A stretch of DNA of 64,000 nt from Calvatia gigantea (GCA_025093985.1 JACAAK010000009.1:248001-312000); one strand, 5' to 3'. Shown: positions 34,870 to 51,132, numbered from the stretch's first letter. Translations and numbers: made by a program. The notes: generated by a model not told the origin, from the letters alone.

Positions 34870-35735
34870 ATGCACTGTCGTGAGGATTGGATAACAGCTA
34901 GCGTTGCCCACCATCCATCATCCCCCTTCCAGCATGACGAGGACACCGGAGACGATGACCCCCCACCCACACGCGAGGCTATTTACGGACCTCTGGTGTT
35001 TAATTCAGTTTCTCTGTCCCCTGTCCTGTTCTTGGTATTTTGGGCTCCTGTATTCAATACTTGTGGTGCTATTATGGGAGAGTTTGGAATTTCTTCCTAT
35101 ATTAGTATTATCTTTAATCTCTTCCAGGTCTTGTTGACCCCCTCCGCTATTTCTAGCAAGCCCTCCGACGTCAGATATCCACCATTTGTGATGAAAAGGC
35201 ACGTCGTTGGCACAACGAATAAGTGCCTTTGTCCCGAAGTATGACCCTCTACGACCGACGACTTTTACCTCAAGATCGATATTCATGTCTCAAACTCTTG
35301 ACCCTCTTCCCCGCGCACGCAACCTAGCTCCCCCCCAATCCCATCCATATCCTCCGGCTTGTCGGGGGACGTGCACATTGGCCAATAAATTAAATGACCC
35401 ACCACACCTGGGCCACGCGCCCCAACGCCCTCGCCGCAGTTCGGGTACCCAAATTTCTTAGCAGTGCTCAGTCTATGACATAAATTACTTGTTCATGGGC
35501 TTCGATTGAATGAAACAAAGCAGTAACGAACACCCAGCGTTCGGAAGCAGCGTTGTTTGAACTACGACTCATACTGCCCGACCACCAAACTTATGCGGAA
35601 CTTTCTGTGGAACATGTATGTTGTCAGTCTGCGGGGAAGCCTACCACCAACATTGATCACCGTATGGTAGTCGCCTTGAACATTTTGAATGTTCGGAACT
35701 CTGGATGCTTATTTACGGTGAGCTTTGTCTACCTT
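34870..35735. other. No recognisable gene
   Basis: A 124-codon plus frame (34,870-35,244) has no motif. Part of 35,380-35,620 resembles the 5' flank of T2 (phrases such as CGCCGCAGTTCGGGT and CTGACCACCAA-TTCAT-CGGAA), so it is duplicated upstream DNA of a lost trefoil-like copy. Confidence 0.4.
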
Positions 35736-35935
35736 GTATCCCCAACCACCCGGTTGTCTATCTGCATATCTCAACGTTAAGAAACTCCAATAATAGCCCA
35801 AGTGAATACTGGCCACATCGCCAAAGCTCAAGGTCTTGGAGGCACCCTATCTAATAGTAATTGTTGGACTCAACGTCACTTTGACGTTACTAACTGGTGG
35901 GAGGTCAGGTCAGTCTTTTCTGTCCACTAGTTCGC
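35736..35935 (+). pseudogene. Relic promoter, first exon and intron of a T2-like gene
   Basis: Matches T2 upstream and start: CACCCGGTTGTCTAT, ATCTCAAC, then CCCAAGTGAATACT (T2 has GCTAACGTGAACACT after its ATG) and AGGTCAGTCTTTTCTGTCCA, the first-intron start of T2. The ATG is lost (ATA) and the later exons are missing. Confidence 0.55.
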
Positions 35936-36594
35936 CTTCCTCCAGCGATTCCCTCCTTTCGGGTTCAAGAGCTGGGTCCAAGGGCTCGAGGGAACAGAAG
36001 AGGTGGACACTTTTAGGGGATATTCGCGGACCTACCCCTCTTGTCATTAATGGAACGATGGCGCAGTATCCAGCCGAGCGCCAAAATAGAATGCCAAGGC
36101 TGATGTGAGTTCGAACAGCGTGAGTTTTCCTGTTGACCTCCACCGACGGCACAATGATGAACATTGTAAACTTCGGATTTTCTTTCCCCCCTTTTTTTAA
36201 TCACTCTACTTGGTTCGTTAACACCGGGTAAATAAGGGAATACTTCCCCAGATACCTATCTTTCAACAGGTGCAACGAATTCCTTCCCTCCTCAAACAAC
36301 CATCAGCTTTTCTCGTGTGGCATCTCCTCATCCTTTATGTCCGCACTAATTCCGTCTGCGAACCTCCTAGCTATGCCTGGGGCAATATTTTCTCGCCAAA
36401 AGCTGAATGCGCTGTGTATTCCATCACTATCTTTGCCAGAAAACGACATCCGTTCTCTCTTCGGCCTGCGAAGAGTGATTAGAATCATTTGACCGCCCCA
36501 CGAAAACATCCCAGGGGGAGTTCCTATATACCCACAGACTCCCGGTGCTGTGAATATTTCACAAAGATTGGCCATAGATTGGCGTATAAAGGGC

Positions 36595-36602
36595 GACATG
36601 TT
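36595..36602 (+). promoter_or_regulatory. TATA box of the glyoxal oxidase gene
   Basis: TATAAAGG, about 42 bp upstream of ATG 36,637. It favours that start over the in-frame ATG at 36,550. Confidence 0.5.
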
Positions 36603-36636
36603 CGAGGGGCAAAGTGTCCGTGTTTCCATCGTGGGG

Positions 36637-38781
36637 ATGTGCACAACATATCGCTGCCTCCATACACTGCTAACGTTCCTTTCTCTCGGAGCTGGTTTCG
36701 TAACTGGTGCGAATGCTGGGTGGAATTTCGTCCAGAACGGTACTTCGGGAATTCTAGCCCTCGAGGCTATCGTCGTGTCGCCCATTCATGCAATCTTTTT
36801 TGATCGTGCAACCAACGACCCTTTGGAAATTAATGGGCATCCTGCGTGGGGAGCCGTTTGGAATTTCGAGACTAACACAGCTACCGCATTGGATGTCGTA
36901 TCTGACAGTTTCTGTGCTTCTGGGAGTATCTTGAGTAACGGAACAATGGTAACCCCCATTTATCATGATACCTTTTGCTACGATGTTGATCCTTTTCCTC
37001 AAGGTCAGCGTCGGAGGGCACACCCCCGTTATTGATGACGCTACGGATGGTCGGATGGGAATACGAATGTGGGACCCTTGTGACGATCCAACGATAGCTA
37101 GTTGCAAATTGTTCGAAGACCCCGCTAATCTTCATCTGGCTGAGACGAGGTGGTATCCAACTTCAATTCGTATTTTCGACGGGTCCCTGGTAAGCATTTT
37201 CATGGCATCGGATGATGTAATTTCAAACTGGAAATGCAAACAGATGGTCATTGGTGGCATACACGAGCGAACCCCGTTCTACAACGTTGATCCAGTCAAC
37301 AACTTTGAATTCTTCCCACCGAAGGATGGCGGCGTTCCTCGTCCATCCGAATTCCTAGCTCGGACTGGGCCGGTTAACCTCTTCCCTCGGTGAATTTCCA
37401 TGTAGTCCAAGGAAATAACCGGCTAAATAATCTCGATAGTGCGTTCGCTTTGCCAGATGGCAAGGTCTTCATGATTGCGAACAACCAATCCATTGTCTAT
37501 GATATCGAAACCGGGAAAGAGATCCGACTTCCGGACATCCCGAACGGTGTTCGTGTTACGAACCCTTTTGACGGATCAGCCATTTTGCTTCCTCTTTCTC
37601 CTCCTTTCTATACCCCTGAAATTTTGGTTTGTGGTGGTACCAATTCAACGGATCAGCTTCCTGTCGAAGAGCTCGACTCGCAATTCCCTGCTTCTGACCA
37701 GTGTAGTCGCATCGAGTTAACACCAGAAGGTATCAGGCGTGGTTGGACTGTCGAGCATATGCTGGAGGGTCGGATGATGCCTGAACTTCTCTTACTTCCC
37801 AACGGGCAGATTCTCATAGTAAACGGGGCCCAGACTGGATTCTCCGCGTTTGCGGGTGTGAAGAACGCAGTTGGAGGGGAGTCCAACGCCGACAATCCAG
37901 CGTGAGTTTTACAATGCTAAATGGGAAAGCTTGGGTCCTAACCTTCAATTCCAGTCTCACTCCTTCACTTTACACGCCAGACGCTCCTATCGGCAACCGG
38001 ATCAGCAGCCATGGAATGCCAACAAGTGAAATCCCTCGGATGTACCATTCTGTGGCGACACTAACCCCAAGCGGGTATGAAATTATGATGCTGAGTTTAA
38101 TAATTGACTTACCAAAATTCTCAGGAACATCCTCATCGCTGGATCAAATCCTCATGCACGGGTCGTCAACGAGACTAAGTTCCCAACGTGAGTGCATCGT
38201 TTATCTATGTTCTACAAGGGTTTGACAAAAGCGTCCGAATAAGTGAGTTTCGGGTCGAGTACCTCAACCCACCGTACATGACAGACGCCCGCCCAGCACT
38301 CCACAACATTCCATCGCAGATCCAATTCAACTCTCACTTCACTATCGATATCGATATCCCCACCAGTATCCGCGGCCCGGCAATTAAAGGTAGGTGGTCC
38401 CCCTTAGTACTGATAGGTCGGTTTGAAAGGTGAACAATCTGCGCAACAGTTGCTCTGATGGACCTCGGGTTCTCCTCACACGCTTTCCACTCAAGTTCGC
38501 GGCTCGTCTTCTTGGAGGCAAAGCTTTCTCGTAATCACAAGTCACTGAGTGTCTTGAGTCCGCCTAATAACCGAGTTTATCCTCCCGGACCAGGTACGCA
38601 TGATCCCACATCACATTAAAAGGTACTGAGTCACCAGCTGTCTTGGTGCTGTCTAGGTTTCATTTATGTCACTGTGGATGGTGTGACGAGTCTCGGCGCA
38701 CACGTGATGATCGGAAACAGGCGCTCGCCGCCTGTCGAGGACCAAGGGATTCGACTTGCTCTTCAGGATCTTTCCCTGTAA
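36637..38781 (+). CDS. Glyoxal oxidase, copper-radical oxidase (AA5_1), 567 aa
   Basis: Nine exons: 36,637-36,948, 37,004-37,189, 37,244-37,389, 37,440-37,901, 37,955-38,074, 38,125-38,187, 38,244-38,389, 38,450-38,593 and 38,657-38,781; total 1,704 nt, in frame. The start gives a signal peptide ([21 protein letters not shown]). Motifs known for glyoxal oxidases are present: SFCASGS (Cys that cross-links to Tyr), ETRWYPTS (that Tyr), RMYHSVA (Tyr/His copper ligands) and SSHAFHSS (His ligand). The C-terminal E-set domain ends ALQDLSL. The secreted enzyme oxidises aldehydes such as glyoxal and methylglyoxal to acids and makes H2O2 for lignin-degrading peroxidases. It appears intact. Length is normal for the family. 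Confidence 0.93.
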
Positions 38782-39152
38782 GAGGGGACATTCATTCTTT
38801 ATTCTCTCGAAGTTAGTATAAGCAGTATATAAAACTGGAATAAAACGAATGTTCGAAGGACAAACGAGACAAAAAGACACTGGACTATTAAGGCCCATGC
38901 CAAGGAGGGCGCGTCACATATGGAGGTCCGATACCATAGATGCATCATCCTTGCTTGACTTTGCCAGGTCCAATGGCATTTCGCAACAATGACTTCACTA
39001 TTGAGCGTACGAAACTTACTCCCCCTCTCCAATACCTGTTCACTCCCCTTTGGAGCCAACAACCTTCTGAAAAGCGGAGGTAGGTTAGGTTGCGTCATGA
39101 ATCATATCATAGTTTTCACCCGCGACATTAGTGTCATCATCTGGGGTTTGAG

Positions 39153-39160
39153 TATATAAG
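39153..39160 (+). promoter_or_regulatory. TATA box of the Hva1/TUDOR-like gene
   Basis: TATATAAG, 78 bp upstream of ATG 39,238. Confidence 0.55.
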
Positions 39161-39237
39161 GGACCCTTTGAGTCGCAACCTGAGACAAGTTTTTTGTGCT
39201 TTTCAATCCTTAATTCTTCGACTTACAGAGATCTACA

Positions 39238-39600
39238 ATGGCTCCTCAGTACAAAGTACGTCGCACTAAATGTATCGAAGATGCTCGAGCAAAAGCTAAC
39301 TCTTGACATCCAGCCTGGTGACCGTGTCAAGTATCATGCCATTGGAGGCGCTAGTTCCGGTGCAGACAGTTCTACCACCACTGGCGAGGTTATCGACATA
39401 ATCACCGATACTCAAAGTGCTGGAAGCACTGGCGTAGCTGCCAGGGTAAGATACCATCGAATAACAGCTCTTTCTCAGTGTCAGTACTCACCAAAACTCA
39501 CCAGGCCTCTGAACAAGAGCCGCGCTATGTCATTCGTAACGACTCAACTGGCAAGGAAACTGCGTACAAATCCCAGAATATTCTTGGGAAGGCGGACTAG
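39238..39600 (+). CDS. Small Hva1/TUDOR-like (DUF2945) protein, 81 aa
   Basis: Three exons: 39,238-39,255, 39,314-39,445 and 39,505-39,600; total 246 nt. The protein starts MAPQYKPGDRVKYHAIGG, continues TTTGEVIDI and ends ASEQEPRYVIRNDSTGKETAYK. The order GDxV-Y, GxVxxI and EPRYxIRND-GKETAYK is that of the small family named after a hypervirulence-associated protein and found in bacteria and fungi. Such proteins form an SH3/TUDOR-like barrel of unknown cellular role. It has no signal peptide. It is a stand-alone gene between glyoxal oxidase and the ATPase, with its own TATA box, and shows no sign of decay. Confidence 0.85.
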
Positions 39601-39944
39601 TTACATCGCTCATAATTTTGTACTCGTTTACGTCGAGTAATATCGACATAATTTTTGGTGTGGTCGTCTAGAATCTACATGGGATGAGCGGAGCGCCGAG
39701 GATAATGGAGCGGCAAACCTTGGCAAAGAGACAAGTCACACCTGGACTATGCGGGAGGACGGCAATGAGTCAATGACTAAGCGGGTTGGAGGAGCTGCCA
39801 AGCTTCCAAGGATGGCCAAGTGTCTTGTCTTGAGGTAGGCCGGTTTTAATTTGAGGGCCAAGATTGTTTGTAGCCTCGCAGTGATCAGGTTCGACCCTTG
39901 CAGCATCCCTATTTGCCAGCATAAAATGGTTGGAAACACCTGAG

Positions 39945-39953
39945 TATATAAGG
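39945..39953 (+). promoter_or_regulatory. TATA box of the ENA ATPase gene
   Basis: TATATAAGG, 47 bp upstream of ATG 40,000. Confidence 0.55.
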
Positions 39954-39999
39954 AGTAACTTCAGCTCAGAAGCGGTACCTACTTTTCTCCACCCCTAGA

Positions 40000-44028
<4,029 letters not shown>

Positions 44029-44067
44029 GAGCACCATGGGGGGAAGGGGTTTCGAGGCGCGGCAGGT

Positions 44068-44811
44068 AAGGTAGGTATACTTCAGAATCAACGTGATCAC
44101 GTGGTTACAGCGTGACAGAAGGTAGTTTTGGCGGGCGGACAGACGAAAAACGTTGTGGAGCCGGCGACTACGCGCTCAGCAGAAAAAAAGCTATAGAATT
44201 GTAGATTTTTAGTTTCTCTATAACTCTGCAGTTTTAGAATTTTTAAGTACTTCGCATACGATAATTAATTAGGCTCGAACAGTATAATGGCCAAATTAGG
44301 CAAGTCCCCTAAATACCATCCCCATTTTGTTGTGTTGCGCGTACAGCCTCGAAGCTACTCATTTCCTGCATCTATTTCATGGGAAAATGAAGGAAATACA
44401 ATGTTAAAAACCTTGAAGACTGCCATACCAAAGAAGAAAAAGGGGAATGATGGAAAAGCCAAAAAAACTGAACAACAAAAGTGTGAGTGGTGGTAGAGAC
44501 TCCAACACTATAAATCTTGCCATGAGTGCTTATAGAAAAAACCTCAATGGGGGGCAGGCTGCCTGGATAACCAAGAAATGTCGTGGTCATCGTACAATCC
44601 CGGAGACCATCCTCGCTGAATTTGACAATGAACTCAAGTCACTTGCACAATTATTGTGCCGAAATGGGACCTGGTCACTTTATTACTTCACTAATCTAAC
44701 TTACAGAGCTTTAAAATCTACATTGATAATGTCTGAGATTAGACCTATATTAGATTGGTCACGATGTGACGCCGTCATGTGATCACGTTGGTTTGCACGT
44801 ATACCTACCTT
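44068..44811. mobile_element. 744-bp element with terminal inverted repeats
   Basis: AAGGTAGGTATAC (44,068-44,080) is inverted exactly at 44,799-44,811. A second inner pair, CAACGTGATCAC, is inverted at 44,779-44,790. A further copy of the right end (GTATACCTACCTT) lies at 45,170-45,182. The interior is AT-rich and carries two overlapping plus frames (44,287-44,496, lysine-rich C-terminus; 44,447-44,782, 111 aa) with no family I recognise. No target duplication is obvious. Most likely a non-autonomous DNA transposon. Confidence 0.55.
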
Positions 44812-45577
44812 TTGGACTGGGCTTTGGGACGCGATGATGCTGGCGGGGCCAGGTTTTAGCTTTGCAGAGGGTACGCGGCTTACGGTGGCGTACATCGAAG
44901 GGAGGACGGAACGGCTTAGAAGGGAGTCTGCCCTTCTGGCCTCGCGTGCGCGCGCAATGGTTGGTTCTGAGGCGCGTTTCTTTTTTGGGGGGCGTAGGGC
45001 GTTGCCTGCGCTTCCGGACAATTCTTAGCAGTATGTGTTTCATGGGTTCCCGGGCCGTCCTTTCGGTTTCGGGTTGATGAGGTCAACTTAGTACCTGCGT
45101 GTGTTCTTATGTGGGGCGGACTGTCACGTGCACCGCCTTTAATTGATGATTTAACAAAAAAAAAAAAAAGTATACCTACCTTATATGCATTGTCTTCACA
45201 GTGGATCCAGGTGCGTGAAGCCGAGCTCACAGGGGCCACCAATTGGCGTAGTCTGCCCTTAGAAAGTTTGAGACCAGATATGATCCACTGATTGGCGTGT
45301 ATAAGAGCAGGCGACTCGTCTCTCAACACATAGCTTCATGAATGCACTGAATACGGCTGTCTGCCTGCTTGGGGGGGCTTTGATTATTGGTACTGCCAAT
45401 TTCCAGGGTCCAAACCCCAGTTCAAAGTAGTTTTCTTACTCTCCTTTCGAGCCACGCGTCGGAATAATGTGTAGGTTTTCTGATTAGGACGAAGTACTGT
45501 AGGTAGTTGATATATTGACCTCTAGCCCATAACAAATCCGAGTAGAGCACAAAACAGTGCGAAGGATCGATAAATTG
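44812..45577. other. No recognised gene
   Basis: A short plus frame at 44,834-45,028 (64 aa) is GC-rich and unlike its surroundings. A poly-A run at 45,157-45,169 directly precedes the extra TIR end at 45,170. TATAAGAG near 45,298 would suit a promoter, but no gene follows it. Confidence 0.4.
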
Positions 45578-47363
45578 TCAGTTAATAGGGGGTTGGGGCC
45601 GGAGTATGCTCAGGGAACCTTCGCAACAAATTTTTTCTCGAGCCCACCGTTGGACCGTCTGGCCTGAGCAGGTGAAACAGATACAGTGGGTAAAGCCCTG
45701 CAATTCGACGAGGAGGGGGACAGGGTGGGGTGGAGGAGTTGGGTGCTCGCCCTGGTGGAAGGTGCTCGTGCCATAAACACCCATGGGTATCCTATGTAGA
45801 GGTCAGGTTAGTAAATGGTACGTCAGATACCGGGTCGTTGTACTTACGCATCATCACCGTCGCAGTTCTCATAGGCACCAGCATCGTAGTTTGCTGGCAT
45901 GTTCTGTAATCAAAACATAAGAACCTCAAGTCAAGAAGGGAAATCGGAGATACGTACCCAGTAACATCCCATGAGATCATAGATATGGTTGCAGAGTTCC
46001 GTAGCCCGAGGTCCTCGGCAGGCGCGAATGCAGAATTCCTTGTCGGACATGAAGTTTGTCCACTCATGGTATTGTTGTGCGGCACCGAAGGTATCACCAA
46101 ACAGTAATCCACCAACTAGTGAGTTTGCATTAGCTTTCGATCTTAAAAAAATTTAGTTAAACCACATACTGGGATTGCCTTTTCCGTCAGCACCACGATT
46201 GTCAAGTTCTCCCCCAGAATCCCCAGCGGGGATGTTAATCTTGGTAAAGTCACCTTTACCCGTGATCTGGACATAATCGGGCGTCTTGACGAAATGCACA
46301 CCGGTGAGGGTCCCGTCAGGGATTATACGAGTTCCACGACCAGATTTGGTGCACCACGCAACCTCGAAACGTTCAGTGTCACCAATGTTGCCTACTTGGG
46401 CTATTGGGAAGGTAAGATACGCATATAGTTGCGGAAGTGTGTAACAACATACGCGGGGCCCAAAGACAGAAGTCTTCTGCAGAGCTGAACGAAGAATGTT
46501 AACAGCGTTTCTGGACAATTGAGAAAGATCATACTTAATCCATGCAGTCTGGCACTTGGAGTCCTGGTTAGAACCCGTTCCGCAATTATTTGTACCGTAT
46601 TGCTCTTCTTGACTGGTTTGTGGAAGGGCGTTCGCCATATACCCAGTATTCCAAACTTGGTTGGGCGTCCCAGCACAAGACCAGATTTGGATCTAAAACA
46701 CCGGAGTAGTATTGACATCGTATCTTCAAAGAAACCAAGGTTAACTCACCCGGCTGCCATCAGCAGTGTTACCAGCAGAAAGGTCAACGCATTTGCCATG
46801 ATCCTTCCAGGACAAGTGGTTATCCCACTAGTCGTACAGATTAGTATCCCTATGCGCGGCAACGAGTACGAGGCTGCTTACAATGTTGTAGAACCACTGT
46901 TGGTTTTGGTTTCCTGGATCGCAAGTCCAGATCTGCAACTTGGTACCATCGGCGTTCACACCGCCAGAAACGTCGAGGCATTTGTCACCATACACCCTCA
47001 CACTGCCGTTTTCAAACACCCATTTCTGGGAGGGGGCACCAGTACAGCCCTGCAGTGTGACGGCGGCACCATTTGCATTAGACGCGACAGTCATGCACTT
47101 TCCTGTAATTAGAGTAAGTGAATATGACGAGAGACCCTGGGGGGAACAACGGGAACACACCATTGTCTAGAACGTTCTGAAGCAAAAGTTCTCCCTTGTA
47201 ACTACAACACCACAACCGTTAGTTTTCCAACCAAGAATTCAACCGAAATGCGCTGAGAGACACACGCAGGAACTTGAGCCAAGACACTTTGCATCTCCAA
47301 CCCGGCGAGGACAGTAGCAAGCACGACTTTGCGAGCAAACGAACTTTTCATCGATAGCTGCAT
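45578..47363 (-). CDS. Secreted CBM13/ricin-B-domain protein (428 aa), C-terminus probably frameshifted
   Basis: Ten exons: 47,266-47,363, 47,161-47,201, 46,882-47,102, 46,750-46,827, 46,535-46,692, 46,453-46,484, 46,170-46,400, 45,958-46,115, 45,848-45,903 and 45,578-45,791 (1,287 nt). A signal peptide (VVLATVLAGLEMQSVLAQ) is followed by ricin-B/CBM13 repeats with GKCMTVASNANGAAVTLQGC, KCLDVSGGVNADGTKLQIW and GKCVDLSAGNTADGSRIQIW, each ending near NQ-W. The second half (FCLWAPP, IGDTERFEVAWCTKSGRGTR, PDYVQITGKGDFTKINIPAGD, EWTNFMSDKEFCIRACRGP, MGCYWNMPANYDAG) is a cysteine-rich domain I know from secreted basidiomycete proteins without known activity. It probably binds polysaccharide outside the cell. 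The last 45 or so codons read in an unusual frame after a C-run (VPLLVELQ); one base fewer would give VPSSSNC and a shorter end. Confidence 0.85.
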
Positions 47364-47492
47364 GATTGTCTTGTTGAATTAAAGCAAAGGAGTGTGGGGA
47401 GTCACAAGGACGGTCGACAAACAGCAAATGGAAGAGAAGAAGTAGGACACGTCAAAGGCGAAGGTCCTTGATTTTCACCAAACGACACCCAG

Positions 47493-47504
47493 CATATATT
47501 TATA
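47493..47504 (-). promoter_or_regulatory. TATA box of the CBM13 gene
   Basis: The minus strand reads TATAAATATATG about 130 bp upstream of ATG 47,363. Confidence 0.4.
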
Positions 47505-50500
47505 CGTTTGAGCGACTTGCCTCACTAGGTTAGGCTGGAATCCGGAGAACCCTAATGCTTCACAAAGCGCCCCTCCTTCGCCCAACACGGTTTAGTGCCA
47601 TCACGAAGCTCAAGTGACCGCAGGGAAGACGTCCGTTTACAGCGACGCGCAAATTAACATCAAGCAAATTCCAGATACGCAGAGGGGCAACGCGGTTATA
47701 TATCTGGAGCCAAGCTGAGCGTTTCTACCAGTGTGGGGTGGATAAGAGACGCGCTCGATCCACGCCAGTTGCTATGTCGTTCCATCAGTCGTGTTCATGT
47801 TTGAAATTTTTGAAGGCCGTAAGGCGTTAGGACTACAACATGACGTAAACCTCATGATCGTTGAGTACTGAGTCCAGGCCAGTGAGATTCGTGTTTTGGA
47901 GGACGAAGGGGAAGAACCTCGGAAGAACCCCAACTTCAAAGAGTCTAAGTCTGAACAAAACCTGCTAACACGCTTGTAGTACCCGTGCAATTATAACGAA
48001 CACGGACACGATCCCATCTCATAAGCAAGTGGGAGTCCATCAAGGGAATAGCCCTTCATTAACGTTGGGGACGTGCTTAATGCTCAAGCGCTCACGGAAG
48101 TGTCGAGTCGTTTAAGACTCACTACCAAAAACCGAATTGAGAATTTCGACGTAAAAAACGATTGAATTGGAATTTGGCGTTCTGCTTTATGCCCCTTGGA
48201 AGATATTGAATGTATATGTCGCTGTTGCTGACATCTGTTGGCGATTCCAACAAAAATGGCCTGGACGAATGTTCTCACGGTGCCTTTTTTCAACTTGTTT
48301 TGACCAGGAAACTGCAACCTCAGGCCTCAAGACTTCAACCTCTAGTCTTCCAAACATTCACCATCAGATACCAGCTCCTTGGCATTTTTAACATCCTCGA
48401 CATCGAAAATTCTGCATCCCCGGTGCCCGTAATCCCCTCTTGACTTAGAGCCGACATTCTTGTTTGGAATCTCCAGATGCCGTCGGTAAATACTCTACGT
48501 TTTCTTCTGTTATGTACACTTAACTCACGAGTCCCCCAGGAGGTTTAGGTGGCGTTAGAACAAAGGAATACCACTTCCGGTATTCATATCTAGATGCTGC
48601 GCCAAGACCAACCTGGCGAAACTCGGACGAGTACGAGAAAGACGTGGACCAGTTGAATAAATCTGATAGCGAGGAAACCCATGATTCGGTGCTCTCTACA
48701 AACCCTATCACGCGCCTCGATTCTACCGCCTCTACACAGCGAGAATCCACTACCGCTTCACCAACTGCAATCTCGCCTGTCCGTAGAGCATCGAATTTGA
48801 CCCCTTTACTAAACCTTTGCCATCGTCTGCTTCGACAACTTGCCGGGGCGATATGACTATGTGTGACTTAAATGCAAAACCAAATATACCCTAGGAACTT
48901 GGTGAATCCCTGGTGAGTCCCATCAACAGTCCATGCTTATGAAAATTATGAATGGAACAAACATTGGGCCAGGAACGGTCTAAGAGCGAATGACACTCCC
49001 CGTCGCATGAACCTGGGACTATCCCACCTTCATTGATGCCTGTCGTCCGGTGCCGTCCAAAGACCCAAAGGCGGGGTATCTCTTCAAATACACCTGCACA
49101 CGTTCTTCCCATTGAGCAGCGTGACCCTTACTCCCCAAAGTCCTCACTGAGGATTTTGCGACATTCCCTGTATAGGTCAAAACGAGCGTTGACGAGATCA
49201 TCATCGCTTAGTCTTGATTTCCGTTGAATCGAAGCTCAGGGCTATCCCTGCTGCTTGAGTTTACGTCATATTTTGCAAGCATGTGAATCAGATGGGTGCC
49301 CAGCAACCCCCCGTCCTAAATACCGTCCCCCTCATTGCCATTTTTCTCCCGGCAATGTCACGGCTGCACCATGACTTTGTTTCGCCCTATCCGTGTGTGC
49401 CTGAAACGCCTTACTTCGATCCCTCCACCCACTTATGTTCTAGCCAATCTGGCAAGCACTTCCACCGAGATCGAAAAGTTCGCACTATGTTTCGTCAGAG
49501 TTCTTCTTTGTCCGCCAAGGGTGTGAACTCTCAGCACTCCTGGGCCGCAGCCGTCCTCACAGCCAACATTGGTAGCCAGGATTTGCCGTACACTCCCTCA
49601 ACCCCGTTGTTACTGACCAACTGTGGCCAGGATGATAATTTATTTGCTACTCTGCCGTTCACTGTCGCCTTTCTACCTGGTCCTCTCCGCTTCCTCCACC
49701 CCGTCCTGCCGTATTCCTCGTAGTGAAGGAGAGGTTAGGATAAGCGAGATCAGACCAGTGGAGAACTTCGCGTTAGGGCAGTCATGGGTTACATTTGTGC
49801 GCACTTCGAGGTGGACTGGGGTGTATGGAACGTAGTGTCAAGGGTTGGGTGCGTAATAAGTAGTGTCACCTCGATCCCGATATTGGCACTCTTCACTTGG
49901 AGTATTTCGGAAGGTGATGCGAAAATTCGGGGACACGGGTGGTTCGCGGTTGACTGGTCATCAAAATGTTGAAGCTTGAAGGATGACTCTGAGCCTACTG
50001 TGGATGGGGACTCAACAAGCCGGAGTCGAAGTCGGTTCTTGAGCCAGATCAGAAAAAAGGCGAACTCCACTTGTGGAAACCAAATGGGCGCATGGGTGTT
50101 GAACGGGCTTGAGAAGCAATTAACTCTCCTTATGGTATCTACGCACCATCGCCGAGAGAAGGTGCACACTATACAGCGCTCAGTTACTGCCCCCACTCAG
50201 CCACCTTACCTTCGTCTCTGAGGTGCCATCAGGGATGATCTGTGGGCTCGGGAATATTTACTGTGCATAACGCACTATCCTACTTCGCATCCACGGCCTC
50301 CGATGTTCGAGCTTCTCCCGGCTTTCCCACTCCATCCTGTAAGCTTCAAAGACCACATTTGCGCCCAGAAGAACGGACCACTAGCAACGTTGAAATAGCG
50401 GGGCCGAGCGAAGCTTGTCCAGTGCATATTCCAACTACAAGTTGACTCTACGGCCTTGTTCTCCCATCTGTTACGCTATCATTCTTCTCAAGCTAGCCCT

Positions 50501-50730
50501 CCAATACAGGAATCAAAAAAGGGTACCTGTGGGTGGCACAAGTCGTGCCAGCTGTCCGGTACACGAGCCTTACGTAGTGTTGTCATCCCAACTTCTTTGG
50601 TTCATCGCATTTGCCTTGGTGTTCACTTGTAACCCAATGTCCCGTAATGCATATCTCAACAGTAAAAGACTGTATTCACATTCCAATCTCGCAAACTTAC
50701 CAGATTATGATATCTATCGCTTGGCCACAG
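47505..50730. other. Long stretch without a recognised gene
   Basis: Several medium frames (48,520-48,856 and 49,283-49,723 plus; 49,789-50,196 minus) overlap each other on opposite strands. None has a recognisable motif, splice chain or TATA context. I see no repeat matching the rest of the window before 50,740. Confidence 0.4.
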
Positions 50731-50739
50731 GAGCCAGAC

Positions 50740-51132
50740 AATGTTTAGTGTGGGCTAGAACATAGATCTTAATGCCCCCGTGCCGCGCTCTCGACATCCA
50801 ACTCATCCCCATCCTTTGGCGATGTTAATCACGCGGCACAAACCGAGTTGTGGCAAACGAATGGAAGATGTCCGACTGTAAGGATTGCAATAGATGTGGC
50901 GAAGGTACTTCGCTCGGTAGCCCCATTCCACTATTCACGGGGCAGAACAGAGAACTCAGGCTGGACTTTTCTGCGGAATACGTAAGTTGTTAATCTAGAA
51001 AGTATCTTGGACGACAATAGTGCCACATGATCTGGTTTCCTTGAAATCGGGAAACCAAACCACTTATATAGAGTCGAGGTTGCCTACCTTTTATTCCCAA
51101 CCCCCCAACTCCTCAACTTAAGCCATAGGACA
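50740..51132 (+). repeat. Duplicated upstream block of T3 (matches 53,030-53,430)
   Basis: About 390 bp before T3 is alignable with the same distance before T4: CAATGTTTA, CGCGCTCTCGA/CGCTGCACTCCCGA, GGCAAACGAATGGAAG/GGCAAGCGGAATGGAAG, ATCTTGGACGACAATAGT and the TATA box TATATAG (51,065-51,071; 53,362-53,368). The unit duplicated therefore includes promoter and gene. Confidence 0.7.

Noticed and set aside
36550..36636. Upstream in-frame ATG for glyoxal oxidase
   Set aside because: It would put 29 polar residues before the signal peptide, and the TATA box at 36,595 lies downstream of it.
36303..36785. 160-aa minus-strand frame
   Set aside because: It is antisense to the glyoxal oxidase promoter and first exon, has no motifs, and the sense strand has a complete gene with all copper ligands.
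49283..50196. Overlapping frames of 135-146 aa on both strands
   Set aside because: They overlap mutually in opposite directions, with no splice-site chain, TATA box or recognisable motif.
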